Shown here: positions 33,986-42,934 of the stretch, piece after piece
Layout: each line of letters opens with the position of its first letter
Numbering within the stretch: position 1 is the stretch's first letter
NCBI GenBank assembly: GCA_964471865.1
Contig: CAYYHU010000003.1
Span: 65,859 to 129,858 of the forward strand
Direction of reading: 5' to 3'
DNA length: 64,000 nucleotides
Source of the DNA: CAYMUC01 sp964471865
GTDB taxonomy: Bacteria; Actinomycetota; Acidimicrobiia; Acidimicrobiales; Ilumatobacteraceae
Made by a program: the position numbers and the translations under genes
Notes under the pieces: model-generated
What the model was told of the DNA's origin: nothing
Databases searched by the model: none
What the model saw: only the letters and a program-made list of their open reading frames with translations

Positions 33986-36625
33986 ATGCCCGCCTGGGAG
34001 GCATTGGCTCCTCATCTGACGGCTCTGGGTCTCGACCCGAACTGGTCGCGCCGAGTTCATCTCGAGCGCGACGGCGACCCCGAGATACATGTACTCGATC
34101 GCCCCGCCACCACCGACGCAGGGATCGAGGCCCCCACGATCGTGTGTCTCCACGGCAACCCGACATGGTCAGCGCTGTGGTCTCAGGTACTGCGCGACAC
34201 TGATTCTCGCTACCGAGTCGTCGCCTTAGACCATGTTGATATGGGGTGGTCACAACGTGTCACCCCCAAGGGTCAGGTCCGCCGGTACGCGACCCGGGTC
34301 GGCGACATCGACGCAGCCCTCGACGCTCTCGACGTCACCGGTCCCGTCGTCCTTATCGGCCATGACTGGGGTGGGGCCATGGCGATGGGCTGGGCGGTGG
34401 ACCATCCTGAGCGGCTCGCCGCACTGGTGCTCGCGAATACCGGGATCGCGGTTCCGTCGGGGCGTAACGCTCCCGCGCTGATCCGCTTGGCAGCGCGCCC
34501 GGGTATGCGATCGCTGATCACCCGTGACACGTCGACCTTCCTACACGGCACCTACCGGCTTCCCGGTAGGGCTGTGACGGGCGAGCTCCGCCGAGCCCTC
34601 ATCGCCCCGTACGCGCAGCGCCGTGACCGCAACGGGATCGAAGGATTCGTCGCCGACGTCCCCTTTGACACCTCTCATCCCAGTGCCGCCTCGATCGAAC
34701 GTGTGGCGACCCGCCTGGGAGCGATCCCCGCCCCCGTGCTGCTGTACTGGGGGGCTCGCGATCCCGTGTTCAACGACGATTTCGCCCGGGATCTTCTCGA
34801 CCGCTTCGCATCAGTCGAGATCCATCGGGATCCACTCGATGGTCATCTCAGCCCCCTGGGACCCGGATTCGTCGGTTCGGTCAATCGGTGGCTCGCCGAG
34901 CTGACGACGCCCCGAGTCGCTCCAGCTCGCCGGGCAACCTCGAAACTTGCAGGTTCTCATGACGATCCTCGGGCGTGGACCCGCCTCGAGGCCCGCGCCT
35001 CTGATACTGCGGTGGCATTCCACGATGACGCGACGTCGACCAGCGTCAGTTTTGCCGAGCTGCATCAACGCGTGACATCCCGGGTCCACGACCTGTGGCG
35101 ACATGGGGTCCGACCTGGGGACCGAGTTGGAATACTCGTGCCACCCAGTATCGATCTCGTCGAGGCCATCTACGCGTGTTGGCGACTCGGTGCCATCACG
35201 GTGATCGCGGATCGAGGCCTCGGGGTACGCGGACTGGGTGCTGCGATCCGCAGTTCTCGACCCGTCGCTCTCCTGGGCACCGCGCGCACCCTACGGATTG
35301 CATCACTGGCGCGATGGGCCCCGAGTGCTCTCGCTGTCGACATCACCACTCCCATGACCAAGGGCACCAGTCTCCGAGGCGATGACTCGGAGACGGTTTC
35401 GGTTCCGGTTCCCGGCCGGGACTCCCCGGCTGCGGTGTTGTTCACCTCCGGGGCAACCGGACCCGCCAAAGGGGTGCGCTACACCCATGGCCAACTCGAG
35501 GCCCAATGTGCTGCGTTGATGTCCACCTACGGCATCACCGACACGGACCGATTGGTAGCGGCCTTTGCCCCGTTCGCGTTGTACGGGCCCGCGATGGGAA
35601 TCGCGTCTGCGCTTCCCGATGTCGACGTCACCGCTCCGGCGAGTCTGACCTGTGACGCGCTCGAACGGGCCTGTGCAGCCATCGATGCGACTCTGGTCTT
35701 CGCATCACCGGCCGCTCTCAGCAACGTCGTCGCAACGGGATCAGATCGCGCACACCCCGCCCTGGCTCGGGTACGGACCGTCATGTCAGCGGGCGCTCCT
35801 ATTCCGGTGGAACTACTCGACCAGATGAGTGCTCTGGTGCCCCACGCGAGTCTGCACACCCCCTATGGAATGACCGAGGTCCTCCCGGTCGCCGATATCG
35901 ACCGCAACGGCATCCACGCAGCAGGAAATGGTCGCGGGGTCTGTGTCGGACATCCTGTACCGGGCTGCGAGGTGATGATCGCCGAACCCGGCGATGGACC
36001 CGTTCGCCCGTGTGGAATCGGTGATACCGGCGAGGTGCTCGTTCATGCCCCCTGGTGTTCCTCGGGTTACGACCTCCTGGCCGATACCGAACGGCGCGCG
36101 CGTCCCCGAGCACCGAGGACCCTGACCGGCTCCAACGAGACCCCCGCTGAGGTCGTCTGGCACCGATCCGGCGATCTGGGACATGTTGATGCCGACGGTC
36201 GGCTCTGGATCGAGGGGCGCGTCGTGCATGGGATCTCCACCCCGCGTGGACTCGTCACCCCGGTCCCCCTCGAGATCAGCGTCCAAGGGCTCGCCCAGGT
36301 CCGTCTCGCAGCAGCGGTCGGTGTCGGACCGCCGAGTATCCAACAGATCGTGATCGTCATCGAGCGGTCCACGACCCCCGGCACCCGAACCCGATGGTCA
36401 TCTCCGCGTCGACGTCGCATCCGGCACCGCATCCGGCCCGATATCGCTCTGGCGTCGCTAGCACTGTGTGAGGCCGTGCGAGACCTGATCCGTGACCGCC
36501 ATGACCTTGCGGTGGCGGCGGTCCTCGAGATGTCGGCGCTTCCCGTCGATATCCGCCACAACGCCAAGATCGATCGGACCGCAGTCGCCACCCTCGCCGA
36601 GCGCTATCTGTCGGGTGCCCGGTGA
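33986..36625 (+). CDS. oleBC: OleBC fusion: beta-lactone decarboxylase-like hydrolase joined to beta-lactone synthetase
   Basis: 879 aa fusion. Residues 1-~305 are an alpha/beta hydrolase like haloalkane dehalogenases: HGNPTWSALW (oxyanion region), nucleophile Asp in GHDWGG and a base His in DGHLSPLG. In OleB this decarboxylates the cis-beta-lactone to the alkene. Residues ~325-879 are an AMP-forming ligase: FTSGATGPAKGVRYTHG (P-loop), TPYGMTEVLPV and HRSGDLGHVDADGRL. In OleC this forms the beta-lactone from the beta-hydroxy acid. OleBC fusions are known in actinobacteria such as Micrococcus. The stop overlaps the oleD start. Confidence 0.9.
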   Translation: MPAWEALAPHLTALGLDPNWSRRVHLERDGDPEIHVLDRPATTDAGIEAPTIVCLHGNPTWSALWSQVLRDTDSRYRVVALDHVDMGWSQRVTPKGQVRRYATRVGDIDAALDALDVTGPVVLIGHDWGGAMAMGWAVDHPERLAALVLANTGIAVPSGRNAPALIRLAARPGMRSLITRDTSTFLHGTYRLPGRAVTGELRRALIAPYAQRRDRNGIEGFVADVPFDTSHPSAASIERVATRLGAIPAPVLLYWGARDPVFNDDFARDLLDRFASVEIHRDPLDGHLSPLGPGFVGSVNRWLAELTTPRVAPARRATSKLAGSHDDPRAWTRLEARASDTAVAFHDDATSTSVSFAELHQRVTSRVHDLWRHGVRPGDRVGILVPPSIDLVEAIYACWRLGAITVIADRGLGVRGLGAAIRSSRPVALLGTARTLRIASLARWAPSALAVDITTPMTKGTSLRGDDSETVSVPVPGRDSPAAVLFTSGATGPAKGVRYTHGQLEAQCAALMSTYGITDTDRLVAAFAPFALYGPAMGIASALPDVDVTAPASLTCDALERACAAIDATLVFASPAALSNVVATGSDRAHPALARVRTVMSAGAPIPVELLDQMSALVPHASLHTPYGMTEVLPVADIDRNGIHAAGNGRGVCVGHPVPGCEVMIAEPGDGPVRPCGIGDTGEVLVHAPWCSSGYDLLADTERRARPRAPRTLTGSNETPAEVVWHRSGDLGHVDADGRLWIEGRVVHGISTPRGLVTPVPLEISVQGLAQVRLAAAVGVGPPSIQQIVIVIERSTTPGTRTRWSSPRRRRIRHRIRPDIALASLALCEAVRDLIRDRHDLAVAAVLEMSALPVDIRHNAKIDRTAVATLAERYLSGAR

Positions 36626-37602
36626 TGCGAGTTCTCGTCACCGGCGCCGCCAGCATGATGATGGCCGGCCTCGTACGCGCCCTCACCGAGCGCGGCGACT
36701 CCGTGGTCTGCTTGCAGCGTCGTGACGTCGCGGTCCCCGACGGCGTCGAGGTGATTCGGGGTGACATCCGTGACGCGGCCGTTGTGGCTCGGGCCGTTCG
36801 CGGATGTGAGGGGATCGTCCACGGAGCCGCCCGCGTTGGCATCACCGGTTCCTGGAACGACTTCGCATCGGTGAACATCGACGGAACCCGATCCCTTCTC
36901 GAGGCTGCGCGTACAGCCCAGGTGTCACGCTTCGTCCATGTCTCGACACCATCGGTTGCCCATATCGGACATTCCCTGATGGGCGACGTTGCACGTGCAG
37001 CCCACACGGGGCGCCGGGGCCGGGCCCACTACTCCGAGTCCAAGGCCCGGGCTGAGAACCTGGCCCTGGCGAGCGCAGATGCCGATCTCGGAGTGGTCGC
37101 GATCCGACCCCATCTGGTCTGGGGTCCGGGGGATACTCAACTCGTGGGGCGCATCCACGCCACCGCCCAGCGTGGTCGTCTCCCTCTCATCGGTGGCGGT
37201 CGAGCGTTGGTGGACACCACCTACGTCGACAACGCCGTGGACGCGCTCATCGCCGCACTCGACGCAGTTCATCCCGATTCGACCGTGTCGTCACACGCCT
37301 ACCTGGTCGCCAACGGCGAACCTCGCCCGATTCGCGATCTCCTCGTCGCGATCTGCGCCGCGGCGGGTCTCGCCCCTCGCGAGGTGAACATCCCGACGGG
37401 TACCGCACGACTGGCGGGATCGGTGATCGAACGCATCTGGCCCCATCTGCGCAAGGACGAGGCGCCGCTCACCCGTTTCGTGGCCGAACAACTGTCCACC
37501 GCCCACTGGTTCGATCTACGCGCCACCTGGCGAGACCTCCAATGGCGACCTCGAGTCACCCTCGATCAAGGGCTCGAGCATCTCGCTTCCTCCATCCAGT
37601 GA
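36625..37602 (+). CDS. oleD: OleD-like NADPH-dependent 2-alkyl-3-ketoalkanoate reductase
   Basis: Extended SDR of the 3-beta-HSD type, 325 aa. It reduces the beta-keto acid made by OleA to the beta-hydroxy acid used by OleC. The nucleotide motif is VTGAASMMMAGLVRAL (TGxxGFxG is altered to GAASMMM), the catalytic Tyr-Lys is in YSESKARAEN, and HLVWGPGDTQL follows the family. ATG 36625 overlaps the oleBC stop; GTG 36622 is possible. Last gene of the ole operon. The unusual Met-rich nucleotide loop is worth noting. Confidence 0.87.
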   Translation: MRVLVTGAASMMMAGLVRALTERGDSVVCLQRRDVAVPDGVEVIRGDIRDAAVVARAVRGCEGIVHGAARVGITGSWNDFASVNIDGTRSLLEAARTAQVSRFVHVSTPSVAHIGHSLMGDVARAAHTGRRGRAHYSESKARAENLALASADADLGVVAIRPHLVWGPGDTQLVGRIHATAQRGRLPLIGGGRALVDTTYVDNAVDALIAALDAVHPDSTVSSHAYLVANGEPRPIRDLLVAICAAAGLAPREVNIPTGTARLAGSVIERIWPHLRKDEAPLTRFVAEQLSTAHWFDLRATWRDLQWRPRVTLDQGLEHLASSIQ

Positions 37603-37860
37603 GAACACCGACGAAGCGACGCGCATCGTCGCTGTCGAACGAGATCCGGAGTCGGGTATCAGGCGATCACTCGCGCTGACGCATCACATCGCCTCTGGAA
37701 ACCGCCCGTCGAATTCGAAGAAAACAACGACTCCTCTGACCTTGCAACGCGCGCCTTAGCTCCTCTCACTTTGGCTGATAGAGCGTTGGCTGATGAGCTG
37801 TCGGCAACCAGGCGCAGCCACCCCTGTAGCCGCTGACCTCTGGAGGTATTCTCGGCTTGG
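37603..37860. other. Intergenic stretch without a supported gene
   Basis: About 260 bp after oleD, of lower GC than the flanks. A 69-codon minus-strand open frame (37659-37868) has no recognisable features. No hairpin terminator for the ole operon is obvious. Confidence 0.45.
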
Positions 37861-38076
37861 TCACTCAAGGAGTGGGCGTGAGCGAAGCGCTTCGACAGAA
37901 GCGGGACCCCTGGGGGGAGAGCGAAATCTCACCGCCGCCTTGGGTGCCACCCAGGAATTCCCGAACCGCTCACCCGGAAGATCACCAGCCACCACCAACA
38001 GACGTACATGCTCCGGCGACACACGCAACACCGCAGCCTTATCAGCCCTCGACAACTCTTCGGGAAGCTCCCACAC
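37861..38076 (-). CDS. Excisionase-type helix-turn-helix protein, probably a fragment
   Basis: 71 aa (GTG 38076; a TAG stop lies just upstream in frame). AAVLRVSPEHVRLLVVAGDLPGERFGNSWVAPKAAVR follows the HTH_17/MerR-like excisionase pattern (helix-turn-helix, glycine turn, wing with Trp). The sequence after it is Pro/Arg-rich and looks unrelated, and there is no ribosome site, so this is likely a truncated remnant. It lies between the ole operon and the antitoxin-like gene. Confidence 0.4.
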   Translation of the reverse strand: MWELPEELSRADKAAVLRVSPEHVRLLVVAGDLPGERFGNSWVAPKAAVRFRSPPRGPASVEALRSRPLLE

Positions 38077-38205
38077 CAACTATTTGAGAAAACGAAGAGC
38101 TGTATCACCTACCGTCGCCGGTCCCTCGCCCTGGCGCCTGGTGCAGCCGACGTGTCATCACCGTCAACTCGGAGCGCACTGGCCCCCTGCACCACACCAG
38201 GTTTG

Positions 38206-38574
38206 TCAACGGGTTCGTGTCCGATCCGGCTGCGTCGTCGCGGGCGAGGTGGATCGGACACGATGATCCTCGTCGTCGAATACGGCCACAAACGCCAAGC
38301 AGGCACCGAGCGCTTCGATGTGCTGGCGTAGGGTCGACACCCGCGAGCCCTCGAAGTGCTCCAACTTGGACCCAGCGCGCTGGGTGATCTCCAGACAGCC
38401 AGCGACCTCGACCTGACTCAACACTTCGGCGTGACGTAACTCAGCCAGACACAACTCCTCCTCGACCTCAGCTCGCGCCCGCTCGATCCATGGCCGACCG
38501 AGAAGCCGGTCGCCCTCCGCGTCCAACGCCTGGTGCCCAGTGGAGTTGCCGGCAGAAGGTGGCCCTGCGCGCAC
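38206..38574 (-). CDS. HigA-like XRE-family antitoxin, orphan
   Basis: 122 aa. The stretch LAELRHAEVLSQVEVAGCLEITQRAGSKLEHFEGSRVSTLRQHIEALGACLAFVAVF matches XRE-type antitoxins of HigBA modules (HTH followed by a strand in which the canonical EALGGxLxLVAxF is slightly altered). Canonical Pro/Val residues in the recognition helix are changed to Arg/Ala (ITQRAGSK), which may indicate decay. No HigB-like toxin lies upstream, where it would be expected; instead there is the tRNA terminator. GTG 38574 is an uncertain start. Confidence 0.6.
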   Translation of the reverse strand: MRAGPPSAGNSTGHQALDAEGDRLLGRPWIERARAEVEEELCLAELRHAEVLSQVEVAGCLEITQRAGSKLEHFEGSRVSTLRQHIEALGACLAFVAVFDDEDHRVRSTSPATTQPDRTRTR

Positions 38575-38580
38575 CTACCG

Positions 38581-38618
38581 AAAAACACAGAAGGCCCGGA
38601 AGCAAGAACTTCCGGACC
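38581..38618 (-). terminator. Rho-independent terminator of the initiator tRNA gene
   Basis: In minus-strand RNA GGUCCGGAAG pairs with CUUCCGGGCC (10 bp, one G-U) around a 6-nt loop, and is followed by a U-rich run ending UUUUU. It starts 8 nt after the CCA end of the tRNA. Confidence 0.85.
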
Positions 38619-38625
38619 TTCGACG

Positions 38626-38702
<77 letters not shown>

Positions 38703-38763
38703 GCGAAGCGTTGATGAGACTAACGCCGCTCACGCAGTCTCACAACCGACATCCCGAGTCGGC

Positions 38764-39378
38764 TCACCGTCGACCCCACACCGCGTACAGGGGGTCACCC
38801 CCAATCCCTGTCAGACAGGTCCTGGACTCCACGCTCGACCATGGTCCGGTGCGCGCGAAGTACTCCCGTACCAGATTCACCCGTCCGGGCTCGTCAAGCG
38901 CGAGCCAGGCCCGAATCACCTTGGTGGGAAAGCATCGATTCGAGAATGTGCACACGAAGGCTCCGCCGGGTTTCAAAACGCGATGGACCTCGTCGAAGAC
39001 CTCCACAGGCCGAATGAGATAGTCGACGGAGACGCAACACAGAACTGCGTCACAGCTCTCGTCGGCGAGTGGCAACTGCGGCTCGCGGTTGAGATCGTGG
39101 ACGACTCGCTCGGAGGCCACCGGATTCGCTGCGAGTTCGGCCTCGTTCATCCCCAACACCGTGAGATGGTCAGGAACCGGATCGAGATGCGACACCCATG
39201 ACGACATCAGATCGAGTACTCGCCCACCGACCCGGAGTTCCCGATACAGCGCCGTCACCGCTGAGATCGCTCGGTCGTCGATGTGAGTGACCAAGCGCGT
39301 TGGCGCGTAGAAGAGCGCATCGTCACTCGGATCAGCTCGATCGAAAAATCCGGGCGGAAAACCGTCAGTGGTCTCCAT
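38764..39378 (-). CDS. SAM-dependent methyltransferase (type 11)
   Basis: 204 aa. RVLDLMSSWVSHL replaces the usual glycine-rich motif I (Asp retained, glycines lost), ELAANPVASERVVHDLN contains the acidic motif II region, and PLADESCDAVLCCVSVDYL and VLKPGGAFVCTFSNR are motifs post-I and III of the Methyltransf_11 group. The opening PGFFDRADPSDDALFYAPTRLVTHID is shared by a family found in actinobacteria and cyanobacteria. ATG 39378 is favoured over 39456 by homology. A perfect 17-bp palindrome sits just upstream. Substrate unknown. Confidence 0.75.
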   Translation of the reverse strand: METTDGFPPGFFDRADPSDDALFYAPTRLVTHIDDRAISAVTALYRELRVGGRVLDLMSSWVSHLDPVPDHLTVLGMNEAELAANPVASERVVHDLNREPQLPLADESCDAVLCCVSVDYLIRPVEVFDEVHRVLKPGGAFVCTFSNRCFPTKVIRAWLALDEPGRVNLVREYFARTGPWSSVESRTCLTGIGGDPLYAVWGRR

Positions 39379-39382
39379 GACC

Positions 39383-39399
39383 GGATCGTGCCACGATCC
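39383..39399 (-). promoter_or_regulatory. Palindrome immediately upstream of the methyltransferase start
   Basis: GGATCGTG-C-CACGATCC is a perfect 17-bp palindrome ending 4 nt before ATG 39378. It may be an operator, or a leader hairpin that masks the start. No Shine-Dalgarno is visible between it and the ATG. Confidence 0.35.
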
Positions 39400-39524
39400 A
39401 CATGACACCGAGAACCCGATCTCACAGCTGATCCCCTGAGGATCATCGTGTATCACCCCGACTCGGGTCTACCCTCGAGACCAGAGACCGCTATGCGATC
39501 GCATCGCTGACTGGGAGGATGATC

Positions 39525-39935
39525 ATGGCCGGGAGGCGCCGCCGTCGAGCCGCTGAAGCGCAGGCTGCTCAGGCCCAGATCGAAGCTCTACGTCAGGAGG
39601 TCGATCATCTCAAGGCGCTCCTCGATCACGCTCGAGCCGAGGCGCTTCATCATGCCCGCATCGAAGCGCAACGAGCTGTTGACGAAGCCCGCACATCGGC
39701 GTCCACACCCCCGCCTCCGACACCAGGAACCTCGCTCGCCGACCTCGATGAGCGCCTCACCGGCGTCGCATCAGAACTCACCCGCCAAATCGAGGAGCTC
39801 TCGGGCGATCTCGAGCACTTGGACCAGCTCCGCAGCGGCCAAGAGCGCCTCGCGGCGGAACAGGTTCGCTACGACCTGGCGCTTCGTGCCGAATTGGCCG
39901 AGTTGGCAGATGAGGTTCGGCGCCGTCCTCGGTGA
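39525..39935 (+). CDS. Small coiled-coil protein of unknown function
   Basis: 136 aa, soluble. A basic head (AGRRRRRAAEAQ) leads into a heptad-like coiled coil (AQIEALRQEVDHLKALLDHARAEALHHARIEAQ), then a Pro/Thr linker (about residues 58-68) and a second coiled coil (LTRQIEELSGDLEHLDQL). GGGAGG lies 6 nt before ATG 39525, which is preferred over ATG 39519. It is convergent with the UPF0182 gene. A role in DNA or envelope binding is possible; no family is recognised. Confidence 0.55.
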   Translation: MAGRRRRRAAEAQAAQAQIEALRQEVDHLKALLDHARAEALHHARIEAQRAVDEARTSASTPPPPTPGTSLADLDERLTGVASELTRQIEELSGDLEHLDQLRSGQERLAAEQVRYDLALRAELAELADEVRRRPR

Positions 39936-39953
39936 CGGGCGGGGCTGGCGAAC

Positions 39954-42923
39954 TCAGCCGGTGACGACGCCACCATCGTCGAGCAACTGCAGCGCCTGAC
40001 GCACGAGTTCCTTGGCCTCATCGAGTTTCGCTTGATACGACGCGAAATCCGGCAGCGCCGCCTCGGCTTCGGCAAAGAGCACATCGGCCCGGGCCAAGAG
40101 TTCAGCCGCGCTCGATCCCGTGACGGGAACCGTGGGCGTCACCGGGGTCGTGGGCGTCTCGCCTCCCCCATCGTCGGGTTCTGGGGTGATGCCTTCGTCC
40201 GGTTGGGCGGTGCCGTCGTCGATGATCTGGCCGAGATCGAGATCGGCGGCCGGGAACAGCTCTTCGATCGCCTCGGTCAGTGTGTCCGCCATCACCGATC
40301 GGTTGTTGTAGGAGACGACGACATGGCGCAAGAACACCTGCTGGGCCGCAGAATCGTCGGGCCGCACATAGAGCGGACGGACATAGATGAGCCCCTCCGA
40401 CACCGGAACCACCTGCAGATCGCCGAACACCACCCGTGAACCCTGCTGGGCGAGCAGGGTGACCCGAGGAGCGATCACGGGATCGGAGTCGACTTCTGCG
40501 GCCACCGTCGCTGGGCCGGGCGGCAATGCTCCCTCAATGGTGTAGATCGTCAAGCGTCCGTAGTCCGCGGGATCACTCGACACCGTCATGAACGCTCGCA
40601 GTTCTTTACGACTGTCGTCAGCCGAGAACGGAACGAAGGGCCGCAGAAGTGAGAACACCGGTTCGGCACCTGGATCATCAGGACGATGGAACAAGGTGTA
40701 ATACGGCTCGAAGCGCACCACGTTGGCCTCGGCCACATCCAAGGACTCGATCCCCGATGTGTTCACACCGGGCCCGAATCCCAGTGTCGTGGTGGATTCC
40801 GGGCGACGCGACGGGGCCTGGGCCACGCTCCACGCTGCGTCTCGGTTGAAGAACTGTTCCGGATTGTCGAAGCGGTAGCGGCCGTACATGTTGGTCTGCA
40901 CCCGGAAGAGGTCTTCGGGGTACCGGAAGTGAGCGACCAACTCAGCAGGCGCTTGGGAACCGTCGGTGAACAAACCGGGGAACGCCGATCTCCAGGCCCC
41001 GATGATGGGATCGCTGTCGTCGACCACGTACAGCGTCACGTCGCCGGTGTAGGCGTCCACGACAGCCTTGACCGAGTTCCGCACGTAGTTGAAGTCATGG
41101 GCCAAACCCGAACCGGCGGTCAACTGATCGGTGCTCGCGCTCTGCGCGTAGGGGTACCGGTTCGTGGTGGTGAACGCATCCACGATCCACACGATGCGAC
41201 CGTCGATCGCTGCCGGGTACGGATCCGAATCGAGGTGCAGGAATGGTGCGAGCTTGGCGATCCGGTCCCGCACGTCACGATGGAACAGGATCTCGGAGTC
41301 TCCGGTGATCAGATTCGAGCCGAACAGGTTGAACTCGCCGAAATGAACGGCAAAGGCAACCCGACGCAGGAACCCTCCGAGGTTGACCCCGGTCCCGCCT
41401 GCGTAGGGAGCAGACTCGACATCAGGGCAGGGCTGTTCACGCTGATCGGTTCCCACGACCGAATATCCACCCAGGCGGTCACCCACATAGATCTGAGGCC
41501 GCTCGACACCGAGATCGAGATACGCCGGACGGCCGTCATCGGTGACCTGGCTCGCCGGGGCGACGACCAGCCCACATCCATGGGTGTAGAGCAGGTGACG
41601 AGAGACCCAGGTGTTGTTGGGGATACCCGAGAGGTTCAATTCGCGGGCTCCGACCATGACCTGTCGAAGCTCACCGTCGATCTCATACCGGTCCACGTCG
41701 AGGTCGCGAATCGAATAGAACGAGGTCAAGCCTTGGTCCAACGCGAAACGGTCCCGCATCTCCACGGGTTCGAGCAACCGGACATCCCGTAGCGGCTCGG
41801 ATCCATCTTCGAGTTCCACGGTGGAGATCGGGCGAACGGGCAACTCTTCGAACTCGATCTCGGTGATGCCGAGGGCTTCGGTGGTCGCTGCGAGGTGGTC
41901 ACCGATATAAGGCAATTCACGCGTCGAGACATTGGGCTGAACGACGAAGCGCTGAACGACAGCGGGATAGATCGTTCCGGCCACCAACGCCACGACGGCC
42001 CACAGACCAACAGCGAGAACGGGCAGTCGCCATCCCTGGCGGCGGAGGTTGAGAAGGAACAACACTGCGACCGCCAGCGACACCAGGATCAGCAGATTCA
42101 GCGCCGGCAGCTGGGCGTTGACGTCGGTGTAGGTGGCGCCTTGGACGACGCCGCGGTTTGAAGTCGTCAGTTCGAACCGCTTGAGCCAGTACCGCGCGGC
42201 GTTGAGCAGAGCGAGCGCTGCGAACATGGCGCTCAGGTGGATCTTGGCCGAGGTCACGACCTTGGGCCATCCCGACTGAACCCTGATGGCCCCGTTCAGA
42301 TAGTGAACGGCCGTGGTGATGACCACGAGCAGAATCGTGATCGCGAACAGCCAACCGACGAGGAACTGCAGGAACGGGAGTCGGAACACATAAAAGCCGA
42401 CATCGGCATCGAAGAGGGGATCGCTGATCCCGAAATCGCGTTGGTTACGAAAGAGCAGCCAGTTCTCCCACTGACCAGCCGCGGGCAACCCTGCGATCAA
42501 TCCGACCACCGCGGATACCACGACTCGCAACAGCACCCGCCGACGCCCGGGAATCGCCTGATAGCGCAGCGTCACCTGATCTTCGGGATTGGTGCTTCCG
42601 AGCGGGGGCGGCGGTGCCACCCGATCGGCGACGGTCATCATCGCCAAGCACAACAAGGCGAACACCAACGAAAAGCCCAAGGCCAACTGGACCCGAGCCC
42701 ACAACAGTCCCCAGAAGACGTCGGTGCGTCCTAGGCCGTCGAACCACAAGACGTCCACATAGAACGACGCCAGACTTCGAGCCGACAAGAAGACCACGAC
42801 AACGGCGGCGAGAATGGCCCCCAGGATGATTCGGGCCCGGTTGTTACCGCGCCCTCGTCCTCCTGGACTCCGCCGACGTGGAGGACGAGGCGGTTGGGGC
42901 GGCAGGTCGGAAGGGATCCGCAC
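39954..42923 (-). CDS. UPF0182 family membrane protein
   Basis: 989 aa. About seven hydrophobic helices fill the first 320 residues, followed by a large extracytoplasmic region and an acidic Pro/Thr/Val tail. Characteristic blocks are DVLWFDGLGRTDVFWGLLWAR, the PNVSTRELPYIGDHL stretch and ASTDQLTAGSGLAHDFNYVRNSVKAVVDAYTGDVTLYV. Function is unknown although the family is almost universal in actinobacteria. GTG 42923 lies 8 nt after TAGCCT (42932-42937), a leaderless start that avoids overlap with the upstream gene. In mycobacteria the homologue (Rv3193c) directly neighbours the PDZ/S16 gene (Rv3194c); here a DivIVA-like gene separates them. Confidence 0.85.
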   Translation of the reverse strand: MRIPSDLPPQPPRPPRRRSPGGRGRGNNRARIILGAILAAVVVVFLSARSLASFYVDVLWFDGLGRTDVFWGLLWARVQLALGFSLVFALLCLAMMTVADRVAPPPPLGSTNPEDQVTLRYQAIPGRRRVLLRVVVSAVVGLIAGLPAAGQWENWLLFRNQRDFGISDPLFDADVGFYVFRLPFLQFLVGWLFAITILLVVITTAVHYLNGAIRVQSGWPKVVTSAKIHLSAMFAALALLNAARYWLKRFELTTSNRGVVQGATYTDVNAQLPALNLLILVSLAVAVLFLLNLRRQGWRLPVLAVGLWAVVALVAGTIYPAVVQRFVVQPNVSTRELPYIGDHLAATTEALGITEIEFEELPVRPISTVELEDGSEPLRDVRLLEPVEMRDRFALDQGLTSFYSIRDLDVDRYEIDGELRQVMVGARELNLSGIPNNTWVSRHLLYTHGCGLVVAPASQVTDDGRPAYLDLGVERPQIYVGDRLGGYSVVGTDQREQPCPDVESAPYAGGTGVNLGGFLRRVAFAVHFGEFNLFGSNLITGDSEILFHRDVRDRIAKLAPFLHLDSDPYPAAIDGRIVWIVDAFTTTNRYPYAQSASTDQLTAGSGLAHDFNYVRNSVKAVVDAYTGDVTLYVVDDSDPIIGAWRSAFPGLFTDGSQAPAELVAHFRYPEDLFRVQTNMYGRYRFDNPEQFFNRDAAWSVAQAPSRRPESTTTLGFGPGVNTSGIESLDVAEANVVRFEPYYTLFHRPDDPGAEPVFSLLRPFVPFSADDSRKELRAFMTVSSDPADYGRLTIYTIEGALPPGPATVAAEVDSDPVIAPRVTLLAQQGSRVVFGDLQVVPVSEGLIYVRPLYVRPDDSAAQQVFLRHVVVSYNNRSVMADTLTEAIEELFPAADLDLGQIIDDGTAQPDEGITPEPDDGGGETPTTPVTPTVPVTGSSAAELLARADVLFAEAEAALPDFASYQAKLDEAKELVRQALQLLDDGGVVTG

Positions 42924-42934
42924 GCCTACGAAGG

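Noticed and set aside
32926..33987. 353-codon minus-strand frame opposite oleA
   Set aside because: No domain or ribosome site; oleA on the plus strand has full catalytic motifs and operon context.
37659..37868. 69-codon minus-strand open frame downstream of oleD
   Set aside because: No ribosome site, domain or codon bias; probably chance in lower-GC DNA.
39493..39504. Palindrome ATGCGATCGCAT upstream of the coiled-coil gene
   Set aside because: It is a plain GCGATCGC-type palindrome of a kind frequent in GATC-rich DNA; no promoter element aligns with it.
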